Shown here piece by piece: positions 1 through 9,625 of a stretch of DNA of 64,000 nt. Both the position numbers and the translations under genes were made by a program. The notes under the pieces are model-generated. The model was not told the origin of the DNA. It did no database searches and saw only the letters and a program-made list of their open reading frames with translations. The stretch covers positions 744,001-808,000 of the forward strand of contig JABTUK010000002.1 in NCBI GenBank assembly GCA_015075405.1, in the 5' to 3' direction. How positions within the stretch are numbered: the first letter of the stretch is position 1; each line of letters opens with the position of its first letter. Source of the DNA: Anaerolineales bacterium (lineage in GTDB: Bacteria; Chloroflexota; Anaerolineae; 4572-78; J111).

Positions 1-1
1 A

Positions 2-3000
2 GCAGCGGAGGTAGCGCGGGCGGCCAGTTCAATCCTGGAAGTTCAAGAACTGCTTAACTCCGCTGTCGCTTTAATTTGCGACCGCTTTGAGCTATATTAC
101 GTGGGCGCTTTTCTGGTGGATGAGGCCGGCGAGTGGGCTGTTTTGAAAGCCGGTACAGGTGAAGCCGGTCAAATCCAGTTAAAGAAAAACCATCGTTTGA
201 GAATAGGCGGTGAATCAATGATTGGTTGGAGTGTTGCTCATCGCCAGCCTCGGATTGCCCTGGATGTGGGTAAAGAGGCAGTCCGGTTTCAAAACCCCGA
301 CCTGCCTAAAACTCGGTCTGAAATTGCCCTACCGCTGATTTATCACAATGAACTTATCGGCGCATTAACCGTCCAGAGCGAAGAACAAGCCGCTTTCAGC
401 CGCGAAGATATTATCGTTTTGCAAACAATGGCCGACCAATTGGCTAATGCGGTTAAAAACGCGCAACTCTATGAGCAGGCTCAGCAAGAGCTGGCTGAAC
501 GCAAAAAAGCCGAAGAAGCCTTGCGAGCCTCCGAAGCGCTTTACCAATCTTTGGTAGATAATATTCCCCAATATATTCTACGCAAAGACCGAGAAGGTCG
601 CTTTGTTTTTGGCAACAAAAGTTTCTGCAAAATTTTGGGCGTTTCTTTGAGCGAATTAGCCGGTAAAACCGACTTTGACTTTTATCCCCCTGCGGCGGCG
701 GAAAAATACCGGCAAGACGATCAAAGGGTTCTGGAAACAGGCGAGATTTTTGAAACCGTTGAAGAGAATATAGCGACGACAGGCGACAAAAGGTATGTCC
801 GGGTGGTGAAATCACCCATCTTTGATGCTGCCGGCGAAGTTGTAGGAACTCAAAATATTTTTTGGGATATTACTGAACGCAGAAAGGCTGAAGAAGTCCT
901 ACGACAAAGCCAACAACAGCTTGAACTGGCGCTCAGAGGCGCCGACCTGGGTCTATGGAACTACAATCTGCGGACAGGTTTAGATATCGTTGATGAACGG
1001 GCTGCGGCGATGCTGGGCTACATGCCCGATGAGATTGAGCCGAGCGTTACCTGGTGGGACGAGCGCACCCACCCCGATGATTTGCCCTCAGTCCAGGCAG
1101 TCTGGGCTGATCACCTGGCTGGTAAAACGCCTTTCTATGAATGTGAATACCGGGTTCAGACCAAATCGGGCGAGTGGCGCTGGGTTCTGGATCGGGGCAA
1201 AATTGTTGAGTGGGACGAGGAGGGCCAACCCTTACGAGTCTCCGGGACGCATTTGGACATTACCGAGCGCAAACGAGCCGAAACCTTGTTAGCCGGACAG
1301 CAGCGCGTTTTTCAGATGATTGCTACGGATGCTGCCCTGCCGGATATTTTGCATGTTCTGGCTGAGTTTAGCGAGAGCCTGTCCGATAATTCATTCCATG
1401 CCTCCATTATGTTATTGGACGCCGATGGGATTCACTTGCGTAGCGCCGCAACCCCCAGCCTACCCCCCAGCTTTGCGCAAGCCATTGATGGCCTGGTAAT
1501 TGGATCGCAGGTTGGCTCTTGTGGTACAGCGGCCTACCGGGGTGAACAGGTTATTTCTTCAGATATTGCTCAAGATCCGCTGTGGGTAGATTATGCTGAC
1601 TGGATTATCTCTAATTATAATTTGCGCGCCTGTTGGTCTACCCCTATTCTGGCGACTGAGGGCCGGGTGTTGGGCACATTTGCCATGTACCACACCGAAC
1701 CTCGCGCCCCCAGCCCCACCGATCTTGAACTTATGGGCACGGCGGTTCAACTGGCCGGGGTTGCTATCGAGCGCAAACAGGCCGAAGAAGCCTTGCAAAA
1801 AGCATTGGCCAGAACCCAGTTGCTCTTTAATATCAGTGAAGCTCTGGCCACCCTGATGAACCAGCGGGCAGCTTTTGAAACCGTTCTGGGCGAGTATTTG
1901 CTCTTGCTCAATGTTAGCCAGGGCAGCATCGTGTTAACTGACCCTGACCGTGAGTATAACACTCTGGAAGCCTTGTATGTGGATCATAAGGTTGTTGAGC
2001 CTGATCTTGTTTTTCCGGTTAAAGAAGACCTGATTGCTCAGCATTTGCGCCAAAACCCATTCCCCCTGGTAATTTCTGATGTTTCTACCCATCCATTAAC
2101 CCAACATAATCAATGGTTGCGAGGTTCGGTTGAAGCCATCCTCTTTATCCCAATTGTGTCTCGCGGGGAGGTAATTGGCATTATCAGCGCAAATGCCACC
2201 AAAAAAGGCCATATCTTTACCGCCGAAGATATTGAAAGTGGCGAAGCAATTGCCGATCAATTGGCCATCTGGTTAGACAATCACTTGTTGTTGACCGAAG
2301 CGCAATACCGCTCGGAACGGCTGCAAACTGCCGCCGAAGTTTCCCGCGCGGCCAGTTCCATTCTCGATGCTTCTCAGCTTATTGAAACCTCGGTTAATCT
2401 CATCCGCAACCAATTCGACTTTTACTATGTGGGTCTCTTTTTGGTGGATGAAGCCGGGGAATGGGCTGTGCTCCGGGCCGGCACGGGTGAAGCCGGGCGA
2501 ATCCAGCTTAAAAATAATCACAAACTCAAAATCGGCGGCGAGTCAATGATCGGCTGGTGTATCCAAAACCGCCGCGCTCGCATTGCCCTGGATGTTGGTC
2601 AGGAAGCAGTTCGATTTCAAAACCCTCATTTGCCCGATACCCATTCAGAAATGGCCTTGCCGCTGGTTAGCCGTGATGAGGTGATTGGGGCGCTGACCGT
2701 TCAAAGCACCGAACGAGGGGCGTTCTCGCCCGAAGATATTACCATGCTGCAAACAATGGCCGATCAGTTGGCGAATGCCATCCAGAATGCCCGCCTGTTT
2801 GAAAATGTGATCCAAGCCCAGCAAGAAGCCGAGGTGTTACTTCAAGAAACCCAGGCCCTGCAACTATTTAGCCAAATGCTGGCCGGCACCTTACAAGTTA
2901 ACGAGATTTTGAACATCTTCTTTAGAGCCTGTATTGATGTTTTGGGTTTTGAGTATGGGATGTTCTCTTTGGTGGACAACTATCAAAACCGGGTTAAGGC

Positions 3001-3511
3001 AGTTGCCGGATTTGGGGTGTCTGAAGCTCAAATCAAACGGGCCAATCGCTCGCTGGATAGCCATGATATTATGGCTGATATTATCAGAACGGGACAGACA
3101 GAGGTTATTACCGGCTGGGATGAACGTTTCGACCGGGACCTGTTTGAGGCTGAAGGACATGCCGATTGGGTCAGAATATTTACGCCCATTACTTTGCGTC
3201 AGGAAAATATCGGGTTGATTGAAACTGGCTTTAACAAGAACATGAATAAAACCACTGATGAGGCTCAGATCCGGTTGTTACGCGCCTTTATTGATCAAAC
3301 AGCCCTGGCCCTGGATAACGCCCAGCGTTACGAAGCCAGCCAAAAGGCGGCGCACCGCGAAACTTTGATCAAAGAGATTACCACCAAAGTGAGAGCTTCA
3401 ACCAACGTGGATACCATTCTTCAGACCACTGTTAAAGAATTGGGTGATGCGTTGGGCAGTAAACGGGCCTTTGCGCATTTGATTTCTCCCACCAACGGAG
3501 AAAAGAAGTAA
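2..3511 (+). CDS. GAF/PAS multi-domain sensor protein, 5' end outside window
   Basis: The reading frame is open from base 2 and reads AAEVARAASS, which matches the internal repeat AAEVSRAASS later in the same protein. The gene therefore starts before the window, and the GTG at 101 is only an internal codon. About 1169 residues are visible: a GAF domain (about 1-150), two PAS domains (about 175-295 and 303-425, each ending in a DITER-type motif), then four or more GAF domains and a final short GAF-like segment. There is no HisKA, HATPase or receiver domain, so this is a sensor or scaffold that presumably works with the kinase gene just downstream. The first and fifth GAF units are near copies, which indicates internal duplication. 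Ligands cannot be told from sequence. Confidence 0.85.
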   Translation, partial: AAEVARAASSILEVQELLNSAVALICDRFELYYVGAFLVDEAGEWAVLKAGTGEAGQIQLKKNHRLRIGGESMIGWSVAHRQPRIALDVGKEAVRFQNPDLPKTRSEIALPLIYHNELIGALTVQSEEQAAFSREDIIVLQTMADQLANAVKNAQLYEQAQQELAERKKAEEALRASEALYQSLVDNIPQYILRKDREGRFVFGNKSFCKILGVSLSELAGKTDFDFYPPAAAEKYRQDDQRVLETGEIFETVEENIATTGDKRYVRVVKSPIFDAAGEVVGTQNIFWDITERRKAEEVLRQSQQQLELALRGADLGLWNYNLRTGLDIVDERAAAMLGYMPDEIEPSVTWWDERTHPDDLPSVQAVWADHLAGKTPFYECEYRVQTKSGEWRWVLDRGKIVEWDEEGQPLRVSGTHLDITERKRAETLLAGQQRVFQMIATDAALPDILHVLAEFSESLSDNSFHASIMLLDADGIHLRSAATPSLPPSFAQAIDGLVIGSQVGSCGTAAYRGEQVISSDIAQDPLWVDYADWIISNYNLRACWSTPILATEGRVLGTFAMYHTEPRAPSPTDLELMGTAVQLAGVAIERKQAEEALQKALARTQLLFNISEALATLMNQRAAFETVLGEYLLLLNVSQGSIVLTDPDREYNTLEALYVDHKVVEPDLVFPVKEDLIAQHLRQNPFPLVISDVSTHPLTQHNQWLRGSVEAILFIPIVSRGEVIGIISANATKKGHIFTAEDIESGEAIADQLAIWLDNHLLLTEAQYRSERLQTAAEVSRAASSILDASQLIETSVNLIRNQFDFYYVGLFLVDEAGEWAVLRAGTGEAGRIQLKNNHKLKIGGESMIGWCIQNRRARIALDVGQEAVRFQNPHLPDTHSEMALPLVSRDEVIGALTVQSTERGAFSPEDITMLQTMADQLANAIQNARLFENVIQAQQEAEVLLQETQALQLFSQMLAGTLQVNEILNIFFRACIDVLGFEYGMFSLVDNYQNRVKAVAGFGVSEAQIKRANRSLDSHDIMADIIRTGQTEVITGWDERFDRDLFEAEGHADWVRIFTPITLRQENIGLIETGFNKNMNKTTDEAQIRLLRAFIDQTALALDNAQRYEASQKAAHRETLIKEITTKVRASTNVDTILQTTVKELGDALGSKRAFAHLISPTNGEKK

Positions 3512-3588
3512 CAAATCGAAGCACTCAACGGCATCTTTTGAGAAATATTTTTGCCGCGATGCCCGGACCCGCAAAAATGAGGACTGAT

Positions 3589-6500
3589 ATGAGCAATTTA
3601 CAGGCAGATGCAGCCAAATTTACAGAATTTACCCCCAAATACGCCCGTCAACTTGAAATAATACAGGATATTAGCCGTAATATCAGTTCCAAGGAGAAGA
3701 TGGAATTGGTGCTGGAAACGGCCCTGCATTATTTAGTAGATTTATTGGGGTATCAGGCTGCTCAGATCTATCGTTTAGCGCCATCCGGCAAAGATTTGTG
3801 GCTCTTTTTGGAGTGTGGATCGGGGAGCAAACCCGTGACTCAGACCCCCGATATTTTCTCTGTTGATGAAAATAACATTGTGAGTCACGCCATTCAGCAA
3901 GGCGAAACTATATATTTGCCGGACATCAACCAGGGGCCATACTCTTTTTACCCTATGGCTCAATCAGGTCAGGCCCAAGCGACCGTCCAATCGGAATTGG
4001 CCCTCCCTCTCCACGCCGGAACAGAATATGTGGGAGTTCTACGCATTCAGAGCAAAATTGCCGACGGTTTTGATAAGCTTGATCTTGCTTTTCTAACCAG
4101 TTTAGCCGCTTTATTAGCCTCGGCTATTAAAAATTCTCAAACTGTCCAGCGATTACAAGATGATCTCCAGGAGATAAAAATCCTTTACAACTTGCAACGT
4201 CAAGAGGATTTAAACCAGCGGGGACAACTAACGGGTAAAAAAGAGGTTCTGGGCTATGAATATGATAGAACTGCCATTTCAGAAGTAAAGCAATTACCCA
4301 CTTCAGTTCAGGCGGCCCTGGCCAAAGAACAAATTGGGGTCAGCACAACTCAGGAGAATGCCTTCAGAGAACTGCTGACTCCCATCAAACTCTATGGGGA
4401 AACCATCGGCGTCATTGGCATTGAGGACAGCGCTTATGGAGAAGAAATTTCACCCGAAGATGTCAGTCTGTTGGAGGAAGTCAGCACCCAGGTAGCCTTA
4501 GCCATTGAAAATGCCCGTTTATTGCAGCAAACGCAAGAACGGACCAAAGAGTTAGCCCTGCTATTTGAAGCCAGCCGCCAACTTTCCGAAACCATTGATT
4601 TGCAGCAAATTTACGAAATATTAGCCGCTCAAATCAAAAGCTATTTTAATGCCGATAGCAGCAGTGTTTGGTTAATCAACAAAACCAGAACGCATATTGA
4701 GCAAATTGTATTCAAAGGGCAAAAGGGCGATCAAGAACCCCTGCTGGAAGCTGTCGAAAATTCAGCTACCCTGCAACAAATTATCAAGCAGCCCACCTTT
4801 ATTGTTGAGCGCCTGGCGGAGTCGGGGGGAGATACTGTAGCAACCCTTCCTCTAATTGTCCGCAACAAATTGATCGGCTGCTTAAGGGTCAAGCATAATA
4901 ATTATCATCGTGACTATACCAAGAATGAGATACAACTGGCGCAGGCTATTGTTACTCAGGTGACAGTGGCCATTGAGAACGCCCAACTGTTTCAGCAAAC
5001 TCAGATGGCCCTCTCGGAAACCCAAAAGCTGTATGAAATTAGCCGCTCTCTGGCCGAAAGCACCGACCTAGATGATATTTTCGCCGTTATTGTCGAAAGC
5101 GTCAGGGTTTATGATGTGGATCGGGTTAGTATTTCTTTACTAGATCGAGATGAGGCCAGCTCCATTGATGCCGTCACGATTGTAGCCAGTTGGGACCGGG
5201 AGTCAGACCAGCTTCTACCTGTTGGTTCCAGAGTCTCCGCTGATACGTTTTCGCTGGTGCATGCCTTTACCAAGCCTCCTTTTGAGCCGCTTATTTCCGA
5301 AGATTTGAGCCAGGTTGAGGGTCAAGACCCGCGCCTGGATGACGCTTTTCGTCGGTTTATGCAAGATAAATTAGGGGCCGTCACCCTTTTTTCCGCCCCT
5401 ATGTTTTTGGGCACAGATTACAAAGGTGTGCTTTCTATTTCGACCCGCAAAGCGCACCATTATACCAAACAGGAAATCCGGATCTACCAGACCCTCACCG
5501 ACCAGGCCATCGTAGCCATAGAAAACTTGCGCCTTTTTGAGGCCACCAAGCAAAGTCTCTTCAACTCAGAAATCCTATCACACCTGAGTCAAGATTTGCT
5601 GGTTGCCGACACCGTCGAGACCATTTACAATCTAACCCTGCAAGCCATTGCCGATACCAACCCCGACCGGGGGGCCGGTATTTTTATGTACGACCAAATC
5701 GAGGGTGGAGTTGAATTGGAATTGGTGGCCCTGTGGGATAACCCTCAGCAGCAGTGGCCGCCTATTACGCCTGGCGCTCGTTTCTCTACCGAAGCTCTGG
5801 GCTTGGGGCCACTGCTCAAAACCGGACAGACCGTAATTTCAAGCGATGCCACCCAAGACCCCCGCTTTTCAGAGCTGCTGCGCCAACTCCTGGTGATCAT
5901 GCAAATCAATACCCTGGTGGCCGTGCCTATCTGGCTCAATCGCGAGGTGGGCGGCTTTATCCTGGTGGGCAGCCAAAAATTTACTTTGTTTTCCCCGGAA
6001 ATAACCCGTCTCTACGAAGACATTGCCCGCCAAACCTCTGGCGCTCTGGAAAACCGGCGGTTGTTTGAAGAAACCCAATATCGGGCCACGCTGCTCCAAA
6101 CCGCAGCCGAAGTTTCGCAAGCGGCCACCGGCTCGCTAGAATTGGACACCTTATTACCTCAAACCGTCGAGTTGATTCGCGAGCGATTTGGTTTTTATCA
6201 CGTTTCCATCTTCCTGGTTGATGAATATCAGAAGTATGCCGTTGTCGAAGCCTCAACCGGCGAAGTGGGCCGGCAAATGTTAGCCAGCAAACACAAGTTT
6301 AAGGTAGGGGATAAAAGTATTGTCGGTAAAGTGACCAGCACCGGCAAGGCCATTATGATGGGAGACATAGGCAAAGATGCGGTTCGCTTCGATAACCCAC
6401 TTTTGCCCGATACCCATTCAGAAATGGCCCTGCCGCTGATTGCGCGGGGTCAGGTGATTGGCGCGCTCGATGTTCACAGCGCCAAACAAGCTGCTTTTAG

Positions 6501-9500
6501 CCAGAGCGATATTACTGTTTTGCAATCCCTGGCCGACCAGTTGGCTAACGCCATTGAAGCAGCCCGCTCCTTCCGCGCTTCCCGCCAGGCCCTGGAAGAT
6601 GTGCAGAAACTTCATCAATTTTACTTAAATGAACAATGGAGCGCTTATCTTAAAGATCAGCAGGCGGCCACTCGCTATCGCCTGACCGAAGAAGGCTTTA
6701 CCATCCCTGATGAGACCTCCTGGCCTTTGGCTGAAATAGAGCAGGCGATTGAAGTGAAACAACCTGTGTTCATTCCGGTTCAGGGAGATAATTCTGACTT
6801 CAATATCCCCCGTTCAAATGGCAAAGAAAATGTCCCCCCGGCTGTAACTTCTACCCCGAAGGACTCCTCGCTACTGATTGCTCCCTTAGCTCTGCACGGA
6901 CAGGTAGTGATTGGCGCAGTTGACTTTGAAATACCGGTCCAGGATCAACTGGGCGAAGATGATCTCATCATTATTGAGGCCGTGGCCAATCAGGCGGCGC
7001 AAGCGATTGAAAGTGTACGCCAGTTTGAACAAACCCAGGCCGCCCGTAAAGAAGCCGAAGCCTTGTACGAAGTGGGCCGCACCCTGGTAGCAACAGAAGA
7101 TGAACAAGAAATGTTGTATACCGTCCTGAGCGAGATGCTTTCTACGCTTGGATTGGGGCAAGGAGGGGTACTCTTCTTTGAAGAAGACCGAAAATTTGGT
7201 AAACTTCATGCACTCTTTATTAATGGCGAACCGGCTGAACCCGGTTTGCGTTTCCCCGTCGAAGGTAATCTTTCTTATGAAAAACTGATTGCAACCAAGC
7301 AGCCCGTAGCGATTGAGGATGCAGCCAATGATCCGCTTCTGGAAACGGTGAGGGAGATAAATAAGAACTTGGGGATTACGTCATTACTGTTGGTGCCAAT
7401 TATTATCAACGATAATGTTATTGGCGCTATCGGGGCCGATGCTATTGGTAAAAAGCATGTCTTTACCGAAAGAGAGATAAATCTGGCGCTGGCTATGGCC
7501 GACCAACTTTCGATTATGCTGCAAAACCGTCGCCTGCTTCAGGAAACAAAGCGACGGGCGGTTCAATTGCAAACCAGTTCTGATGTCGGCCGGGTGGCAA
7601 CTTCTATTTTGGACCAGGAAACAATGTTAAGCCAGGCTGTCGAATTGATTCGGGATCGTTTTGGCTTTTACCATGTCCAGATTTTCCTCATTGATGAGGC
7701 CAAACAGTTTGCTGTGCTTTATAAGAGTACGGGCAAAGTGGGGCAAAAGTTACTAACGCTGGGACATAAACTGGCTGTAGGTAGTCAGAGTGTCATTGGC
7801 CAGGTCACGCACCAACGCCGGTCTATGGTGGTTCGTGATACTGATTCAACCGATGCCAACGCCCTTCGTCGCAATGAATTTTTACCCGAAACCCGGGCCG
7901 AGTTGGCCATCCCTTTGCAAGTTGGGGATAATTTGATTGGGGCCTTGGATGTGCAGAGCACGTCACCCAATGCTTTTACCACCGAAGATATTGCCGTGCT
8001 GGAAACTTTAGCCGCGCAACTGGCCATTGCTATCCAGAACGCTCGCGCCTTTAGAGAACAACAGGAAACAGCCGAACGGCTCAAGGAAATTGACAAGCTC
8101 AAGACCCAATTCCTGGCTAACATGAGCCACGAACTACGCACCCCGCTCAACTCGATTATCGGATTTTCACGGGTCATCCTCAAAGGCATTGACGGCCCCT
8201 TGACCGAACTGCAAAAAACTGACTTAACCTCAATCCACAACAGCGGGCAGCACCTGCTGGGCCTGATTAATAATATTCTTGACCTCTCCAAAATTGAGGC
8301 CGGCAAAATGGAGCTTAATTTTGAAGAGGTTGAGTTGGAGCCGATTATCAAAGGGGTTATGTCAACAGCACTGGCGCTGGTTAAAGACAAGCCCGTAACC
8401 CTGCATCAAGAAATTCCAGCAACCTTGCCTGTTGTTTGGGCCGACCCCACCCGTATCCGGCAGATCATTCTTAACCTGGTTTCCAATGCTTGCAAATTTA
8501 CCGACGAAGGTACAATAACCATCCGGGCCAAAGCCGACCAGGAAAAGGTACTGATTAGCGTCAGTGATACCGGCATCGGCATCCCCGAAGAGAATTTATC
8601 CAGCATTTTTGAGGAGTTTACCCAGGTTGACTCTAGTACGACGCGTAAAGTAGGAGGAACCGGGTTGGGCTTGCCGATTAGCCGTCACTTTGTAGAAATG
8701 CACAAAGGCCAAATTTGGGTCGAGAGCCGGTTAGGGTATGGTTCTACCTTCAATTTTACTATTCCCATCCAACAGCAGGTTGAGCCTGAAAAAGAATGGC
8801 CGGCTAATTTTGCCCTTGACTTACCAAAAGAAGGTCAGGGCAAGGTAATTGTAGCGATTGATGATGACCCCGGCGTTATCACCCTCTACGAGCGATTTTT
8901 GGAACAGCAAGATTATCGGGTCATTGGCATTAATCACAGCTACGATGTGCTGCCGCAAGTAAAAGAATTGGCTCCGGCAGCCATTCTGCTCGATGTTTTG
9001 ATGCCGGAAAAGGACGGGTGGGGGGTACTGCGCACCCTCAAAGACGACCCAGAGACAAAAGATATTCCGGTAATCGTTTGCAGCATCATCAGCGATAAAA
9101 ACCGAGGCTTTTCATTGGGCGCAGCTGATTATCTCATTAAGCCCATTGTTGAAAATGAACTGGTCAAAGCCCTAAAACACCTGGATAACCAGCACAAAGA
9201 ACAGGTTAAAGTTTTGGTAGTTGACGACCAGGCCGACGACATTCTGTTGATTCGTCGTATTCTTGAAGCCCAACCCAATTACAAGATTTTTGCAGCTAAC
9301 GACGGCCAGGAAAGCCTGGAATTGGTGCAAAAAATTGAACCCGATCTAATTATTCTGGACCTGACTATGCCCAAAATGGATGGTTTTATGGTTGTTGAGG
9401 CTCTAAAAAATAATGAAAAAACCCGCAGCATTCCCATCATCATTGCCAGCGCCAAGGAATTAACACCGGCAGAACATCTTGCTTTAACCGGACAAGTAGA

Positions 9501-9612
9501 AGTGCTTCTGCGCAAGGGCATTTTCACCGAGAACGAATTGCTCGAAGATGTAAGTCAAGCGCTTAAACGGATTCAATCAGAAGAGAATCTCAAAAATTCA
9601 TCCAGGAATTAA
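3589..9612 (+). CDS. GAF-repeat hybrid histidine kinase with two receiver domains
   Basis: About 2007 residues, probably cytoplasmic since no membrane segments were seen. About nine GAF-type modules (residues ~10-1470) precede a HisKA domain with the phospho-acceptor His near residue 1514 in NMSHELRTP, then HATPase_c with N box NLVSNACKF, G1 DTGIGIPEE and G2 GGTGLGLPIS. Two receiver domains follow, with acceptor Asp near 1802 (LLDVLMPEKDG) and 1924 (ILDLTMPKMDG). The frame is open upstream to a TTG at 3538. I chose ATG 3589 because GAGGA at 3579-3583 gives a good ribosome binding site, whereas the TTG and the ATGs at 3559 and 3577 have none. It follows the kinase-less GAF sensor by 77 bases and likely integrates its signals. 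Outputs may include the receiver-bearing genes downstream. Confidence 0.88.
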   Translation: MSNLQADAAKFTEFTPKYARQLEIIQDISRNISSKEKMELVLETALHYLVDLLGYQAAQIYRLAPSGKDLWLFLECGSGSKPVTQTPDIFSVDENNIVSHAIQQGETIYLPDINQGPYSFYPMAQSGQAQATVQSELALPLHAGTEYVGVLRIQSKIADGFDKLDLAFLTSLAALLASAIKNSQTVQRLQDDLQEIKILYNLQRQEDLNQRGQLTGKKEVLGYEYDRTAISEVKQLPTSVQAALAKEQIGVSTTQENAFRELLTPIKLYGETIGVIGIEDSAYGEEISPEDVSLLEEVSTQVALAIENARLLQQTQERTKELALLFEASRQLSETIDLQQIYEILAAQIKSYFNADSSSVWLINKTRTHIEQIVFKGQKGDQEPLLEAVENSATLQQIIKQPTFIVERLAESGGDTVATLPLIVRNKLIGCLRVKHNNYHRDYTKNEIQLAQAIVTQVTVAIENAQLFQQTQMALSETQKLYEISRSLAESTDLDDIFAVIVESVRVYDVDRVSISLLDRDEASSIDAVTIVASWDRESDQLLPVGSRVSADTFSLVHAFTKPPFEPLISEDLSQVEGQDPRLDDAFRRFMQDKLGAVTLFSAPMFLGTDYKGVLSISTRKAHHYTKQEIRIYQTLTDQAIVAIENLRLFEATKQSLFNSEILSHLSQDLLVADTVETIYNLTLQAIADTNPDRGAGIFMYDQIEGGVELELVALWDNPQQQWPPITPGARFSTEALGLGPLLKTGQTVISSDATQDPRFSELLRQLLVIMQINTLVAVPIWLNREVGGFILVGSQKFTLFSPEITRLYEDIARQTSGALENRRLFEETQYRATLLQTAAEVSQAATGSLELDTLLPQTVELIRERFGFYHVSIFLVDEYQKYAVVEASTGEVGRQMLASKHKFKVGDKSIVGKVTSTGKAIMMGDIGKDAVRFDNPLLPDTHSEMALPLIARGQVIGALDVHSAKQAAFSQSDITVLQSLADQLANAIEAARSFRASRQALEDVQKLHQFYLNEQWSAYLKDQQAATRYRLTEEGFTIPDETSWPLAEIEQAIEVKQPVFIPVQGDNSDFNIPRSNGKENVPPAVTSTPKDSSLLIAPLALHGQVVIGAVDFEIPVQDQLGEDDLIIIEAVANQAAQAIESVRQFEQTQAARKEAEALYEVGRTLVATEDEQEMLYTVLSEMLSTLGLGQGGVLFFEEDRKFGKLHALFINGEPAEPGLRFPVEGNLSYEKLIATKQPVAIEDAANDPLLETVREINKNLGITSLLLVPIIINDNVIGAIGADAIGKKHVFTEREINLALAMADQLSIMLQNRRLLQETKRRAVQLQTSSDVGRVATSILDQETMLSQAVELIRDRFGFYHVQIFLIDEAKQFAVLYKSTGKVGQKLLTLGHKLAVGSQSVIGQVTHQRRSMVVRDTDSTDANALRRNEFLPETRAELAIPLQVGDNLIGALDVQSTSPNAFTTEDIAVLETLAAQLAIAIQNARAFREQQETAERLKEIDKLKTQFLANMSHELRTPLNSIIGFSRVILKGIDGPLTELQKTDLTSIHNSGQHLLGLINNILDLSKIEAGKMELNFEEVELEPIIKGVMSTALALVKDKPVTLHQEIPATLPVVWADPTRIRQIILNLVSNACKFTDEGTITIRAKADQEKVLISVSDTGIGIPEENLSSIFEEFTQVDSSTTRKVGGTGLGLPISRHFVEMHKGQIWVESRLGYGSTFNFTIPIQQQVEPEKEWPANFALDLPKEGQGKVIVAIDDDPGVITLYERFLEQQDYRVIGINHSYDVLPQVKELAPAAILLDVLMPEKDGWGVLRTLKDDPETKDIPVIVCSIISDKNRGFSLGAADYLIKPIVENELVKALKHLDNQHKEQVKVLVVDDQADDILLIRRILEAQPNYKIFAANDGQESLELVQKIEPDLIILDLTMPKMDGFMVVEALKNNEKTRSIPIIIASAKELTPAEHLALTGQVEVLLRKGIFTENELLEDVSQALKRIQSEENLKNSSRN

Positions 9613-9625
9613 GGCGAGTAAGTCT

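Noticed and set aside
101..3511. Gene start at GTG 101
   Set aside because: The frame is open and family-like back to base 2, so GTG 101 is an internal Val codon of a gene cut by the window edge.
7785..8390. 201-codon minus-strand ORF within the hybrid kinase
   Set aside because: Antisense to the HisKA region, Ser/Arg-rich, no family match.
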